A DNA stretch of 64,000 nt from the NCBI RefSeq assembly GCF_030381805.1, contig NZ_JAUDRH010000015.1, positions 124,001 to 188,000 of the forward strand, given 5' to 3'. The notes under the pieces are model-generated. The model was not told where the DNA came from. It saw nothing but the letters and a program-made list of their open reading frames with translations, and made no database searches. Shown one piece after another: positions 25,401 to 34,551 of this stretch (the stretch's first letter is position 1; each line of letters begins with the position of its first letter). The position numbers and the translations under genes are program-made. Source of the stretch: Chlorogloeopsis sp. ULAP01. Its GTDB lineage: Bacteria; Cyanobacteriota; Cyanobacteriia; Cyanobacteriales; Nostocaceae.

Positions 25401-26782
25401 ATCTCAACTCAGCCGATGCAGTCACAATCGCCAATGCTGTACGTGCAGGCAAAGTTAGCGCCATCGAAGTTACGCAAGCTGCCCTCAAGCGGATTGCAGG
25501 GCGGGATCATGAATTGAACTGTTTTACGGCTGTGACTGCTGAAACGGCTTTAACAGATGCACAAAAGATAGACAGAGAAATTGCCCAAGGTAAAAACCCC
25601 GGTTTACTTGCTGGTGTTCCCTTTGCAGTGAAAAATCTTTTTGATATTGCTGGTTTAACAACGCTAGCAGGTGCAAAAATCAATGCCGACAATCCTCCAG
25701 CTACCCAAGATGCAACGGCAGTGGCGCGGTTAAAACAAGCGGGTGCAGTACTCGTAGGTGCGTTGAATATGGATGAGTACGCCTACGGATTCGTGACGGA
25801 AAATGCCCATTACGGTGTAACTCACAACCCCCACGATTTACAACGAGTAGCTGGTGGTTCATCGGGTGGTTCGGCAGCGGCGGTGGCAGCTGGATTGGTT
25901 CCCTTGACACTGGGTTCTGATACTAACGGTTCCATTCGCGTACCTGCTGCTTTGTGTGGCGTTTTTGGTTTTAAACCCACTTATGGAAGATTATCCCGTG
26001 CTGGTGTAGCTTTATTTTCCAGCAGTTTTGACCACATTGGCCCCTTTGCGCGTTCTGTACGAGACATTGCCACAGCTTTTGATGTACTTCAAGGAGAAGA
26101 TGAACGCGATCCAGTTTGTACTAAACGCCCTCCTGAATTTTGCTTGTCACAAATAAATCAAGGTATTGATGGCTTGCGAATTGCCATTGCAGGTGATTAT
26201 TTCCGCAAAGGGGCAAATCCAGAAGCACTAGAAGCAGTACAAAAAGTAGCTGATGCTTTAAATATCACTGAATACGTCACTATACCCGAAGCTCATCGCG
26301 CCCGTGCCGCAGCATTTGTGATTACAGCCTGCGAAGGAGCAAATCTGCATTTAGAAAAATTGCGTCAACGTCCTCAAGATTTCGATCCAGCCACACGCGA
26401 TCGCTTTTTGGCGGGTGCCTTAATTCCCAGTCATTGGTACATTCAAGCCCAGCGTTTTAGAAGGTGGTATCGAGATCAAGTTCGTGAAGTTTTTCAAAAA
26501 GTAGATGTCATTCTTGCCCCCACAACCCCCATTTCTGCACCCTTAATAGGGCAACAAACCATGATTTTAGATGGAGAAGAAATTCTTGTCCGCCCTCATT
26601 TAGGATTATTCACTCAACCGTTATCATTCATTGGCTTGCCCGTTTTATCAGTGCCAATTCAAAGTTCAAATGCTTTACCTTTGGGAGTGCAATTAATAGC
26701 TGCACCATATAATGAAGTGCTGATTTTACGGGTGGCGACGGTACTAGAGGCGGAAGGTTTAATATCAGCACCAATAGTTTAA
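25397..26782 (+). CDS. AtzE-family amidohydrolase (amidase signature enzyme)
   Basis: A 461-residue amidase. The Ser-Ser-Lys catalytic triad is visible: lysine in GVPFAVKNLFD (about 78), serines in the glycine/serine-rich VAGGSSGGSAAAVAAG (about 152-160), with the nucleophile in GSDTNGSIRVPAALCG. Its pairing with a DUF4089 partner marks the AtzE type. AtzE of Pseudomonas acts on 1-carboxybiuret; the natural substrate here is unknown, but ureide or amide nitrogen scavenging is plausible. The neighbouring glutamate symporter fits a nitrogen-related locus. Confidence 0.87.
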   Translation: MNLNSADAVTIANAVRAGKVSAIEVTQAALKRIAGRDHELNCFTAVTAETALTDAQKIDREIAQGKNPGLLAGVPFAVKNLFDIAGLTTLAGAKINADNPPATQDATAVARLKQAGAVLVGALNMDEYAYGFVTENAHYGVTHNPHDLQRVAGGSSGGSAAAVAAGLVPLTLGSDTNGSIRVPAALCGVFGFKPTYGRLSRAGVALFSSSFDHIGPFARSVRDIATAFDVLQGEDERDPVCTKRPPEFCLSQINQGIDGLRIAIAGDYFRKGANPEALEAVQKVADALNITEYVTIPEAHRARAAAFVITACEGANLHLEKLRQRPQDFDPATRDRFLAGALIPSHWYIQAQRFRRWYRDQVREVFQKVDVILAPTTPISAPLIGQQTMILDGEEILVRPHLGLFTQPLSFIGLPVLSVPIQSSNALPLGVQLIAAPYNEVLILRVATVLEAEGLISAPIV

Positions 26783-26864
26783 TTGCGATGCTTACTCCAC
26801 GCACCTTTGCGCTTACTCTGCGTTCCTCAGCGTTTGAAAACACTACGATTTATACGCTAAAAAG

Positions 26865-26890
26865 TAGAGACGTGCCATGACACGTCTCTA
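26865..26890. terminator. Bidirectional terminator between amidohydrolase and ilvD
   Basis: TAGAGACGTG, CCATGA, CACGTCTCTA: perfect 10-bp stem with a 6-nt loop between two convergent genes. It is followed on the + strand by TAAAAAT and on the - strand by CTTTTTAG. Confidence 0.8.
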
Positions 26891-26903
26891 TAAAAATCTA
26901 AAA

Positions 26904-28589
26904 CTAAAATAAATCCAAATCAGTTACCGCACCCAAACTACTAGAAGAAACTAACTTGGCATACTTCGCCAATACACCCTTGGTATAACGAGGTGGGCGG
27001 GGTTGCCAATTTTGACGACGACGAGCTAATTCTTCATCGGATACGTGCAACTGTAACGAGCGAGTATGGGCATCAATGGTGATAGTATCGCCTTCTTCGA
27101 CTAAAGCGATCGCACCTCCAACTGCCGCTTCTGGGGCAACGTGTCCTACTACCATACCGTAAGTACCGCCAGAGAAACGTCCATCGGTAATCAATCCCAC
27201 AGAATCACCCAAGCCAGCCCCGATAATAGCTGAGGTGGGAGCCAGCATTTCCCGCATACCGGGGCCTCCTTTTGGCCCTTCGTAGCGGATAATAATTATA
27301 TCACCAGCATTAATTTTCTTAGCCAAAATCGCATCTAAACAAGATTCTTCAGATTCAAATACTCTTGCCGGGCCAGTAATTTTTGGTACTTTTACGCCAG
27401 TAATTTTTGCTACTGCCCCTTCCGTTGCCAAATTACCTTTGAGAATAGCTAAGTGTCCTTGAGGATACATTGGGATATGCCAAGGACGGATGACATCTTG
27501 ATTCGGTGATGGCTCATCTGGTATATTTTCCAATACTTCGGCGATTGTTTGACCAGTGATAGTGAGGCAATCACCGTGTAATAAATCATGCACTATTAGC
27601 ATTTTCATCACTTGAGGAATGCCACCAGCCTTGTGCAAATCCGTAGCTACATACTTACCACTAGGTTTTAAATCGCACAAAACCGGAACACGGGCGCGAA
27701 TCGCTTCAAAGTCATCAAGGCAAAGTTCGACACCAGCAGCACGAGCGATCGCCAAAAAATGCAAGACGGCATTTGTGGAACCACCCACTGCCATAATTAC
27801 CGAAATCGCATTTTCGATTGATTTGCGAGTGATAATTTGACGAGGTAAAATTTGCTTGCGAATTGCTTCTACTAAGACGAATGCCGATTTTTCCGTACTA
27901 TCGGCTTTTTCTTCATCTTCTGCTGCCATTGTTGAAGAATAGGGCAAACTCATCCCCATTGCCTCAAACGCAGAAGACATAGTGTTAGCTGTGTACATTC
28001 CCCCACAAGAACCAGCACCGGGGCAAGCGCGACGCTCAACTTCCAAAAGCTCGTTATCGTCTATTTTCCCGGCGCTATATTCTCCCACTGCTTCAAAAGA
28101 ACTGACGACAGTTAAATCACGTCCGTTGTAATGTCCGGGTTTAATCGTACCACCGTAAACAAAAATCGCGGGAATGTTCATGCGAGCGATCGCCAGCATT
28201 GCGCCTGGCATATTTTTATCACAGCCACCAATCGCCAGTACTCCATCCATGCTTTGCCCGTTGCAGGCGGTTTCTATTGAATCGGCAATTACTTCCCGCG
28301 ACACCAAGGAGTATTTCATCCCCTCGGTTCCCATCGAAATGCCATCACTGATTGTAATTGTGCCAAATAGTTGCGGCATTGCGAGAGCGTTTTTAACACC
28401 ATTTTCTGCCCGTTGCGCTAATTTATTGATCCCCATATTGCAAGGGGTGATGGTGCTGTAACCGTTGGCAATACCAACAATTGGTTTAATGAAATCCTCA
28501 TCTTTAAAACCAACAGCACGGAGCATGGCACGATTAGGCGATCGCTGCACTCCTTGGGTGACAACTTTACTTCTAAAATTTTCTGACAT
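26904..28589 (-). CDS. ilvD: Dihydroxy-acid dehydratase
   Basis: It dehydrates dihydroxy-isovalerate and dihydroxy-methylvalerate in branched-chain amino-acid synthesis. The 561 residues are typical. Fe-S cluster cysteines are seen in ITPCNMGIN (about 50), IGGCDKNMPGA (about 123) and CPGAGSCGGMYTANTMSS (about 190-207). The C-terminal domain has GPKGGPGMREM and TDGRFSGGTYGMVVGHVAPEA. ATG 28589 gives the usual N-terminus (SKVVTQGVQRSPNRAMLRAVG). It is monocistronic as far as can be seen. Confidence 0.97.
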   Translation of the reverse strand: MSENFRSKVVTQGVQRSPNRAMLRAVGFKDEDFIKPIVGIANGYSTITPCNMGINKLAQRAENGVKNALAMPQLFGTITISDGISMGTEGMKYSLVSREVIADSIETACNGQSMDGVLAIGGCDKNMPGAMLAIARMNIPAIFVYGGTIKPGHYNGRDLTVVSSFEAVGEYSAGKIDDNELLEVERRACPGAGSCGGMYTANTMSSAFEAMGMSLPYSSTMAAEDEEKADSTEKSAFVLVEAIRKQILPRQIITRKSIENAISVIMAVGGSTNAVLHFLAIARAAGVELCLDDFEAIRARVPVLCDLKPSGKYVATDLHKAGGIPQVMKMLIVHDLLHGDCLTITGQTIAEVLENIPDEPSPNQDVIRPWHIPMYPQGHLAILKGNLATEGAVAKITGVKVPKITGPARVFESEESCLDAILAKKINAGDIIIIRYEGPKGGPGMREMLAPTSAIIGAGLGDSVGLITDGRFSGGTYGMVVGHVAPEAAVGGAIALVEEGDTITIDAHTRSLQLHVSDEELARRRQNWQPRPPRYTKGVLAKYAKLVSSSSLGAVTDLDLF

Positions 28590-29378
28590 TATGGATTCCT
28601 GAAAGGCTTTTGTATGAGCATCATAAGATAGTGATTTTTCAGATGTCCAATATATATTTGTTGCTAATTGAAACTTTTAAAATATCAAATTTATGGAAAT
28701 TTAAGCTCACCCCCAGACTTCAGTCGGGGGATGAAAGCGGGCCGAAGTGAATTGGGAATTGGGCATTGGCCAATGCATGAATGCCCCTTGCCCCTTGCCC
28801 CAAGACGACGGACGACGATTCTGAGCGCCCCTTAAAGGAACGGGCTTCCCCGTCGTCTTTTGGTGACACCTGTGTTACTTTACTGCCGTAGCGTGAGAAT
28901 GAAGTGGATTGTTCATTGTGGTAGGCTAACTTTAGATGCTCAACCTTTGAGTCTACCATTTGTTGTGTATAACTTTCTATTTCTGAATCGGTCTATTGAT
29001 TATTTCAAAATTTTTAGAAACGTGACATCAGTTACCAAGGTTGGGGAGATAGCGAATAGTCAGTACACCCAAAGTTATCTGCTGAGAATAGGTGTAGAGT
29101 AGCCAGTGTCATAGAGAGACGTCTAACTAGCATTATGGGGTGTAGGGTATAGAGAAAATTTGCAATCATGAGTGGCTACTGTAGTTCAACCGTCCAAAAA
29201 ATCATAAATCTCTTCCCTACATCCTAAAATGCCGCTTCATGCCAGTCGCTACAAGTCGAGACGCAAAGGCGCACTGCCTCACCACCCAGTGGCTCCCCTA
29301 CACTCCACACCCTGTCTAACTTGAAAAGTTCTAGGTCTAATGACAGTGAGTAATAATCGAGTAGTAACTAATAACTGT
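28590..29378. other. Gene-poor region with IS-like hairpins
   Basis: This 789-bp gap between ilvD and the pentapeptide gene holds a candidate insertion-sequence relic at 28710-28959 and otherwise no feature I recognise. Confidence 0.45.
28710..28959 (-). mobile_element. Candidate IS200/IS605-type relic (right end and ORF tail)
   Basis: On the - strand, a hairpin CCCCCGACT-GA-AGTCTGGGGG (28710-28730; one bulge) is preceded by CCGCTTTCAT. This resembles the structured right end of IS200/IS605 elements. A second structured block at 28802-28859 has 10-bp arms AAGACGACGG/CCGTCGTCTT enclosing GCGCCCCTTAAAGGAACGGGC. An open frame of 79 codons (28720-28959) spans both and could be the tail of a TnpB gene, but its sequence is not diagnostic. 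Placement in this family is pattern memory only. Confidence 0.4.
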
Positions 29379-29798
29379 TCACTCATGAATTGTGCCATCT
29401 GGCATGATTGCACCTTGCAACAGGGTGCCATTGAGATATGCTCCGTACAAATTTGCTCCCTGTAAGTTAGCAGCAGTGAAGTCAGCATCAATTAAGTCTG
29501 CCATCTTCAGATGTGCACCGTCGAGAATGGCTCCTGTAAGCTTTGCTTCGTAAAGATTGGCTCCACTTAAGTTAGCTCTAGTTAAGTTAGCCCCTGTAAG
29601 ATTAGCTCCATTCAGAGAAGCTTCTTTGAGATTAACTCCCTCTAAATTAGCTTTGCTCAAATCTACTTCGCTCAGAGATGCTCCTTGTAAATTTGCTCCA
29701 CTCAGATCGACTCCATACAAATAACCACCAATAAGGTTAGCGCCTTTAAAATTCCTCTCTCCTGCTTGATAGCGTATGAGAAGTTCATCTACATCCAT
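29379..29798 (-). CDS. Pentapeptide-repeat protein
   Basis: 139 residues with about 19 tandem A(N/D)LxX pentapeptides: ANLIGGYLYGVDLSGANLQG, ANLEGVNLKEASLNGANLTG, ANLSGANLYEAKLTGAILDG and so on. These fold as a right-handed quadrilateral beta-helix. A short N-terminal segment (MDVDELLIRYQAGERNF) is common to cyanobacterial members. No signal peptide, so cytosolic. Function unknown; such proteins are abundant in cyanobacteria. Confidence 0.93.
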   Translation of the reverse strand: MDVDELLIRYQAGERNFKGANLIGGYLYGVDLSGANLQGASLSEVDLSKANLEGVNLKEASLNGANLTGANLTRANLSGANLYEAKLTGAILDGAHLKMADLIDADFTAANLQGANLYGAYLNGTLLQGAIMPDGTIHE

Positions 29799-29999
29799 TG
29801 CGATCGCTTCAAAACTCCTTTATTTAGTGTGGCTCACATCACAAAATGTATCAGTTATTTGCGTTACTTAATAATTTTGCTAAACACAATATTATGTTTG
29901 ATTAGTAATTTGTCGCGTAGAGAGATAGGAGCTTCGATTTAGTTATGCACGCATTTGCCAGTAAAATAACTTGGCATTGCACAAAGCTAGAGGTTAAAA

Positions 30000-30875
30000 A
30001 TGATGGCTGAAGCTCAAATTGGGATCATTGGTGGTAGCGGCTTATATAAGATGGATGCCCTAAAAGATGTAGAAGAAGTGCAAATTCAGACACCTTTTGG
30101 TTATCCATCTGATGCTTTAATTTTGGGAAATTTAGAGGGAACCCGAGTAGCTTTTTTAGCACGTCATGGTCGCAATCATACACTTTTACCTACGGAGTTG
30201 CCTTTTCGTGCTAACATCTATGCGATGAAACAATTGGGTGTAAAGTATCTAATATCGGCGAGTGCAGTTGGTTCCTTAAAGGAAGAAGTAAAACCACTAG
30301 ATATGGTAGTTCCCGATCAATTTATTGATAGAACTAAAAATCGGGTATCTACATTTTTTGGGGAAGGAATTATTGCTCACATTGCTTTTGGCGATCCAAT
30401 TTGCCGGAATTTGGCAGGGGTGTTAACAGATGCGATCGCTTCTCTCAACCTACCAGATGTTACTCTACATCAAGGTGGCACCTATGTGTGCATGGAAGGG
30501 CCAGCATTTTCTACCAAAGCAGAATCAAATCTTTACCGCAGTTGGGGTGCAACGGTAATCGGGATGACGAATTTACCGGAGGCAAAGTTAGCACGGGAGG
30601 CAGAAATAGCCTATGCAACTTTGGCACTAGCAACAGATTATGATTGCTGGCATTCAGATCATGACAGCGTGACAGTAGATATGATAGTCAATAATTTGCA
30701 GCGTAATGCTGTAAATGCACAGAAAGTAATTCAAGAAACCGTACGGCGATTGAGCGAAAATCCACCGCCTAGTGCAGCTCATTCAGCTTTGAAGTATGCA
30801 ATTTTGACACCCTTAGATAAAGTTCCTATGGCAACGAAGGAAAAATTGGGGTTGTTATTGAAGAAGTATATTTGA
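30000..30875 (+). CDS. mtnP: S-methyl-5'-thioadenosine phosphorylase
   Basis: Phosphorolyses methylthioadenosine to adenine and methylthioribose-1-phosphate in methionine salvage. 291 residues with the nucleoside phosphorylase signature: IGIIGGSGLYKM, FLARHGRNHTLLPTELPFRANIYAMK, CMEGPAFSTKAESNLYRSWG and IGMTNLPEAKLAREAEI. DYDCWH (about 215) is diagnostic of the MTA type. Start is ATG 30000 or 30003. Good match in length and motifs. Confidence 0.95.
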   Translation: MMAEAQIGIIGGSGLYKMDALKDVEEVQIQTPFGYPSDALILGNLEGTRVAFLARHGRNHTLLPTELPFRANIYAMKQLGVKYLISASAVGSLKEEVKPLDMVVPDQFIDRTKNRVSTFFGEGIIAHIAFGDPICRNLAGVLTDAIASLNLPDVTLHQGGTYVCMEGPAFSTKAESNLYRSWGATVIGMTNLPEAKLAREAEIAYATLALATDYDCWHSDHDSVTVDMIVNNLQRNAVNAQKVIQETVRRLSENPPPSAAHSALKYAILTPLDKVPMATKEKLGLLLKKYI

Positions 30876-30901
30876 ACCAAGACTGTAATAGGCGGCAATT
30901 T

Positions 30902-30947
30902 GTAGTGAGGACTTCAGTCGCGGCTTGAGGGCTAAAGTCTTCACTAC
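30902..30947. terminator. Inverted repeat between mtnP and caspase-like gene
   Basis: GTAGTGAGGACTTCAGTC (30902-30919) pairs with GGCTAAAGTCTTCACTAC (30930-30947), 15 of 18 positions plus G-U pairs. It sits between convergent genes and belongs to a GTAGTGAGGACT-type repeat frequent in Nostocales. A terminator role is likely. Confidence 0.6.
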
Positions 30948-31066
30948 GAGCAAACATTTTGATTCAGTTTGATTAACCGAACATGATATGATAGTGTATC
31001 TGCAAGAAGAGTGAACGCTATTGTTTTGCCCCAACCCTGTTAAGAGTTCCCTATATTGTCAACTAC

Positions 31067-33271
31067 TCAAATAACCTGATACATAAAGGCTAGACTTGCC
31101 CAATTATTTACATCCAACACATAAGACTCAGCAGTTGAGATATTCATCTCGGCTTTCACCGGACTAACATTGTGTAAGTCCTGTAGTAGAGCATTGGCAA
31201 CTTCTAAGGGGTTAAGCAATGGTTGAATGCGTTGTCTATCTGCTCGCGGGTGTTTAGTAGTTTCTAAAGCGTTGCGAGTTTGGGTAAATGGAGATGTACT
31301 AAAGATTAATTGATTTTCACTAAAAAAGGCAGGCCCTTGGATCACCCATTCAAAACCAGTGGTAGATTGTGGCAAAGTCAGGGTTTCTCCCGGAGCAATG
31401 ACAATATCCTCAAGTGATGCATTATTGGTGCCATCTTCGCTTTCAGTTTCTTTTTGCCACGGGTAAAGGGCGATCGCATTCTTGGCACTATTTAATCCCA
31501 ACAGCATCAAATATACTGGCTGCGTACCCATATTTTGGATACGGTAGTGTATCTTACTACCGATTGGCACAATTGGGATACGTCCGGGTTCAGTATTTAC
31601 TTGTTTTTTACTTACAGTTTCTGCACCCAGAGTTCGCATCGTTTCGCGTTGCATCACCACGCGAGGTGTGATGCCATTCACTATCTCTAGAGTTGCTTTC
31701 ACGCTTAAGCAGGAAGAACCTTCATTGTCTGTGAGTCGCCATAATTTTGCTGCCAGCAAAGTTTGCAAAGTTGGTTTGAGGCGTTGTACTGCGACTTTTA
31801 CCGCTTCTCCGGCTTCACCAATGGTGCTGGGAATAAGTTCACTGCCCAAAGAAAATAAACCATAACGACTGGGAGAGACTATCAATGCAGTCGAGGCGAT
31901 CAAATCTTTTGTTTTGCCATCTGGAAGCTCGCCAAATACATAATCAGCTGGTTGTTCTCCTGCCACTACACTGCTCACGTGTTCAACTGTTGCAAAGGCG
32001 CTAGTAGCATCTACCCGCTCAATTCTCTCTAATCCCCCATCCAGAGCAACGGTTAAATTAATATTACGCGGTAAGACTCGTACTGTTTCCTGAACTAGTT
32101 GTCCCATCTGTGGAATAATTTTATTTTCAGAGCCAGAAGCAAGTTGGGCTTTTGCTGTCAATCCATTGCGCGATCGCAACACTAACTGTGCAGTTGCTCC
32201 CTCTTGACTCACCAAAGTCAATCGAGAATTGGCTCCATAGTATTCCAGCACTTGTACAGGTAATCCTGCCAACCACAGATGTATTGTTTTGCCCTCATCT
32301 TCAACGGCTGTTACTACTCCTTCTGCACTCTGGGTAAATGGGGGAACAAAAGCCTCACTCAAGGTAACTCGCTGTTGATTTTTCTTACCCATGAGTAAGC
32401 TTGGTTGTTGTGTGCTACCAAACTGCTGCATCACACTTCCTACACGGGAGATTGAGATCGGAATTGTTGTTGCTGGCGTAGCCTCCCATAGATACTGCGT
32501 CAAAGCATAAGTAAATAACCCGGCACTAAAACCAGATAACTGTACCTCCTGCGCTACCTGATTGGGATCGGTGGTTGCAGACAACACTACTGCCGATAGT
32601 TCTGTTGCAGCTTTTTCTCGCAGCTGTTTTTGCAAGTCGAGTTCTGCTGCTGCCACAATCGCTTCTGTTGTCATTTGGCGGCTGCGAATTCGTAAACCTG
32701 TGGGCAAGAAGGTGGTGGGAGTGTAGTAACTAGTGTCTAGTACTGCTGTTGCTCGTTCTGTGGGAAGCGATCGCAACATCAACATCAGCGTCTCTTCCAA
32801 CAAGTAGTTAACAATTTTTGTTGCCTGTGATTTATTCTCTGCGCTATCTGCGGTAACCAAAGCATTTTGCACCGCTTCTAACGAGGTTCCCAACCTGACA
32901 CGACTGCCATAGCCACTAAAGTGGAACAGAACTATATCACCTAGTTTTGCTTGCTTAACTAAGTGTTCTACAAAAGCAGACTCAATAAATTCTCTGCTTG
33001 CTTGTTCATCAGTCAAAGCCAAAATATCTGACGGCTGAAAACCAAAACGGTGAATCAAAAGTTCTTTTTGTAGTTCTACATCCGTCAGACAACCATTGAG
33101 AATCTGGCTTTGCTGGTACTGATTAATACCTATTATTAAAGCTAATTTACGCGGACTGGGTTGCGCTAACGCCTGCTGATAGCGATTTCCTAAGCTAAAC
33201 CACTCAGCCTCTGTTAAACCCAATACCGCGAGTAGGGAGCCAAACCGTTGTAAAAACGTTCGCCGCTTCAT
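31067..33271 (-). CDS. Caspase-fold (C14) protein with DUF4384, catalytic dyad replaced (Tyr/Ser)
   Basis: 734 residues. The N-terminus MKRRTFLQRFGSLLAVLGL is a probable export signal. A p20-like caspase domain spans about 40-260: KLALIIGINQYQ, the catalytic-His strand VLFHFSGYGSR and the catalytic-Cys strand ATAVLDTSYYT. Active orthocaspases read SGHG and DSC; here Tyr121 replaces His and Ser181 replaces Cys, so proteolysis is unlikely. The C-terminal part has a DUF4384-type beta domain (GSKIHYRIQNMGTQPVYLML, IAPGETLTLPQS). It is probably exported and may be a binding or scaffold protein. A second dyad-less homologue is at 49510. Confidence 0.85.
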   Translation of the reverse strand: MKRRTFLQRFGSLLAVLGLTEAEWFSLGNRYQQALAQPSPRKLALIIGINQYQQSQILNGCLTDVELQKELLIHRFGFQPSDILALTDEQASREFIESAFVEHLVKQAKLGDIVLFHFSGYGSRVRLGTSLEAVQNALVTADSAENKSQATKIVNYLLEETLMLMLRSLPTERATAVLDTSYYTPTTFLPTGLRIRSRQMTTEAIVAAAELDLQKQLREKAATELSAVVLSATTDPNQVAQEVQLSGFSAGLFTYALTQYLWEATPATTIPISISRVGSVMQQFGSTQQPSLLMGKKNQQRVTLSEAFVPPFTQSAEGVVTAVEDEGKTIHLWLAGLPVQVLEYYGANSRLTLVSQEGATAQLVLRSRNGLTAKAQLASGSENKIIPQMGQLVQETVRVLPRNINLTVALDGGLERIERVDATSAFATVEHVSSVVAGEQPADYVFGELPDGKTKDLIASTALIVSPSRYGLFSLGSELIPSTIGEAGEAVKVAVQRLKPTLQTLLAAKLWRLTDNEGSSCLSVKATLEIVNGITPRVVMQRETMRTLGAETVSKKQVNTEPGRIPIVPIGSKIHYRIQNMGTQPVYLMLLGLNSAKNAIALYPWQKETESEDGTNNASLEDIVIAPGETLTLPQSTTGFEWVIQGPAFFSENQLIFSTSPFTQTRNALETTKHPRADRQRIQPLLNPLEVANALLQDLHNVSPVKAEMNISTAESYVLDVNNWASLAFMYQVI

Positions 33272-33372
33272 AATTAGCCACCAGCACTCAGTCCATCAGC
33301 TTATTAAGCTTATCGGGCTGAGGACTGTAGTGTAAAGTTTGGTTTGAGACTGTTTGTGAATGTAGATAAACA

Positions 33373-34551
33373 TTAAACGTTGACAGGTACTCGCATTGCT
33401 CGTGCCAACTCTGCCGCCACTTCTGGGCGGGAAAATTCTGGAGGGGGTAATTCGCCCTGGCGCAGCATTTCCCGCACTTTTGTACCCGACAGGTGAATCC
33501 GTTCTTCGGGTTTACTGGGACTAGTTTTAGTTGTCGCCATTTGCTTGGTGCGGGTACAGTAAAAGGCGTGTTCAAACTTCATCGGCACAATGCCAATTTC
33601 TGCTTGAGAAAACTCATCGAAGATGTATTGAGCATCATAAGTACCGTAGTAATTTCCCACACCTGCGTGATCCCGTCCCACAATAAAGTGAGTACAGCCA
33701 TAGTTCTTACGAATAAGAGCATGGAAAATAGCCTCACGAGGCCCAGCATAACGCATTGCCGAGGGATTGATGGCTAGAATTACTCTGTCTTGGGGATAGT
33801 ATTTTTCTAGCAAAATTTCATAGCACTGCATCCGTACATCAGCAGGAATATCATCGTCTTTTGTTGCTCCTACCAACGGATGTAAAAATAGTCCATCTAC
33901 AGTTTCCATTGCGCACTTTTGGATGTATTCATGAGCGCGATGAATAGGGTTGCGAGTTTGGAAACCAACAATGGTTTTCCATCCTCTGAGCTTGAATAAT
34001 TTCCGAGACTCAGCCGGATCGATTTGATAAGCAGGGAATTGGGGATGAGGAGCGCGTTCTAATAACCACACGTCACCTGCAAGATTTACCGAACCCTGAT
34101 TGTATACTACCTGTACACCAGGATGGTTTTCATCATCAGTGCGGTAGACATTGATGACTTCGTACTTCTTGTCGTAGGTATACTTTTGTGTGAGTTCTAA
34201 CACCCCGATAAATTGTCCTTCGGGGTTATCTAGACGAATCAAACCACCTTCAGTCAGTGGGGCTGCTACTTCTTCTGTTACTGATAGGGTAATTGGAATT
34301 GACCACACAGTACCATTAGCCAGCCGCATTTCGGCAACAACGCGATTGTAGTCCTCTTGGTTCATAAAACCTGTTAGGGGACTAAAACCACCGATCGCAA
34401 TCATTTCTAGATCGGAAACAGCCCGCGCATCAAGTTGCACTCGCGGCAAAAACTCGGCTTTGGAGAGAAATACTTCTCTTTGTTCTGGTGTAGCAATGCG
34501 ATTCACCAACTGCCCACCGTGAGGAGGAATACCATCCGGATAGTAACTCAA
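33373..34551 (-). CDS. sat: Sulfate adenylyltransferase (ATP sulfurylase)
   Basis: First step of sulfate assimilation: ATP plus sulfate to adenosine 5'-phosphosulfate. 392 residues, the usual cyanobacterial length. Active-site motifs QTRNPIHRAHEY (QxRNPxHxxH, about 200) and FIVGRDHAGVG (about 290) are intact, with PAVUA-like N-terminal residues ARAVSDLEMIAIGGFSPLTG. No APS-kinase extension. It is upstream of the caspase-like gene on the same strand with about 100 bp between. Confidence 0.97.
   Translation of the reverse strand: MSYYPDGIPPHGGQLVNRIATPEQREVFLSKAEFLPRVQLDARAVSDLEMIAIGGFSPLTGFMNQEDYNRVVAEMRLANGTVWSIPITLSVTEEVAAPLTEGGLIRLDNPEGQFIGVLELTQKYTYDKKYEVINVYRTDDENHPGVQVVYNQGSVNLAGDVWLLERAPHPQFPAYQIDPAESRKLFKLRGWKTIVGFQTRNPIHRAHEYIQKCAMETVDGLFLHPLVGATKDDDIPADVRMQCYEILLEKYYPQDRVILAINPSAMRYAGPREAIFHALIRKNYGCTHFIVGRDHAGVGNYYGTYDAQYIFDEFSQAEIGIVPMKFEHAFYCTRTKQMATTKTSPSKPEERIHLSGTKVREMLRQGELPPPEFSRPEVAAELARAMRVPVNV

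Noticed and set aside
29279..29491. Open frame on the - strand overlapping the pentapeptide gene
   Set aside because: It is a frame-shifted shadow; the overlapping frame has clear ANLxG repeats.
29440..29760. Regular 15-bp periodicity that might suggest a direct-repeat array or CRISPR
   Set aside because: It is the coding periodicity of the pentapeptide repeats; there are no spacers.
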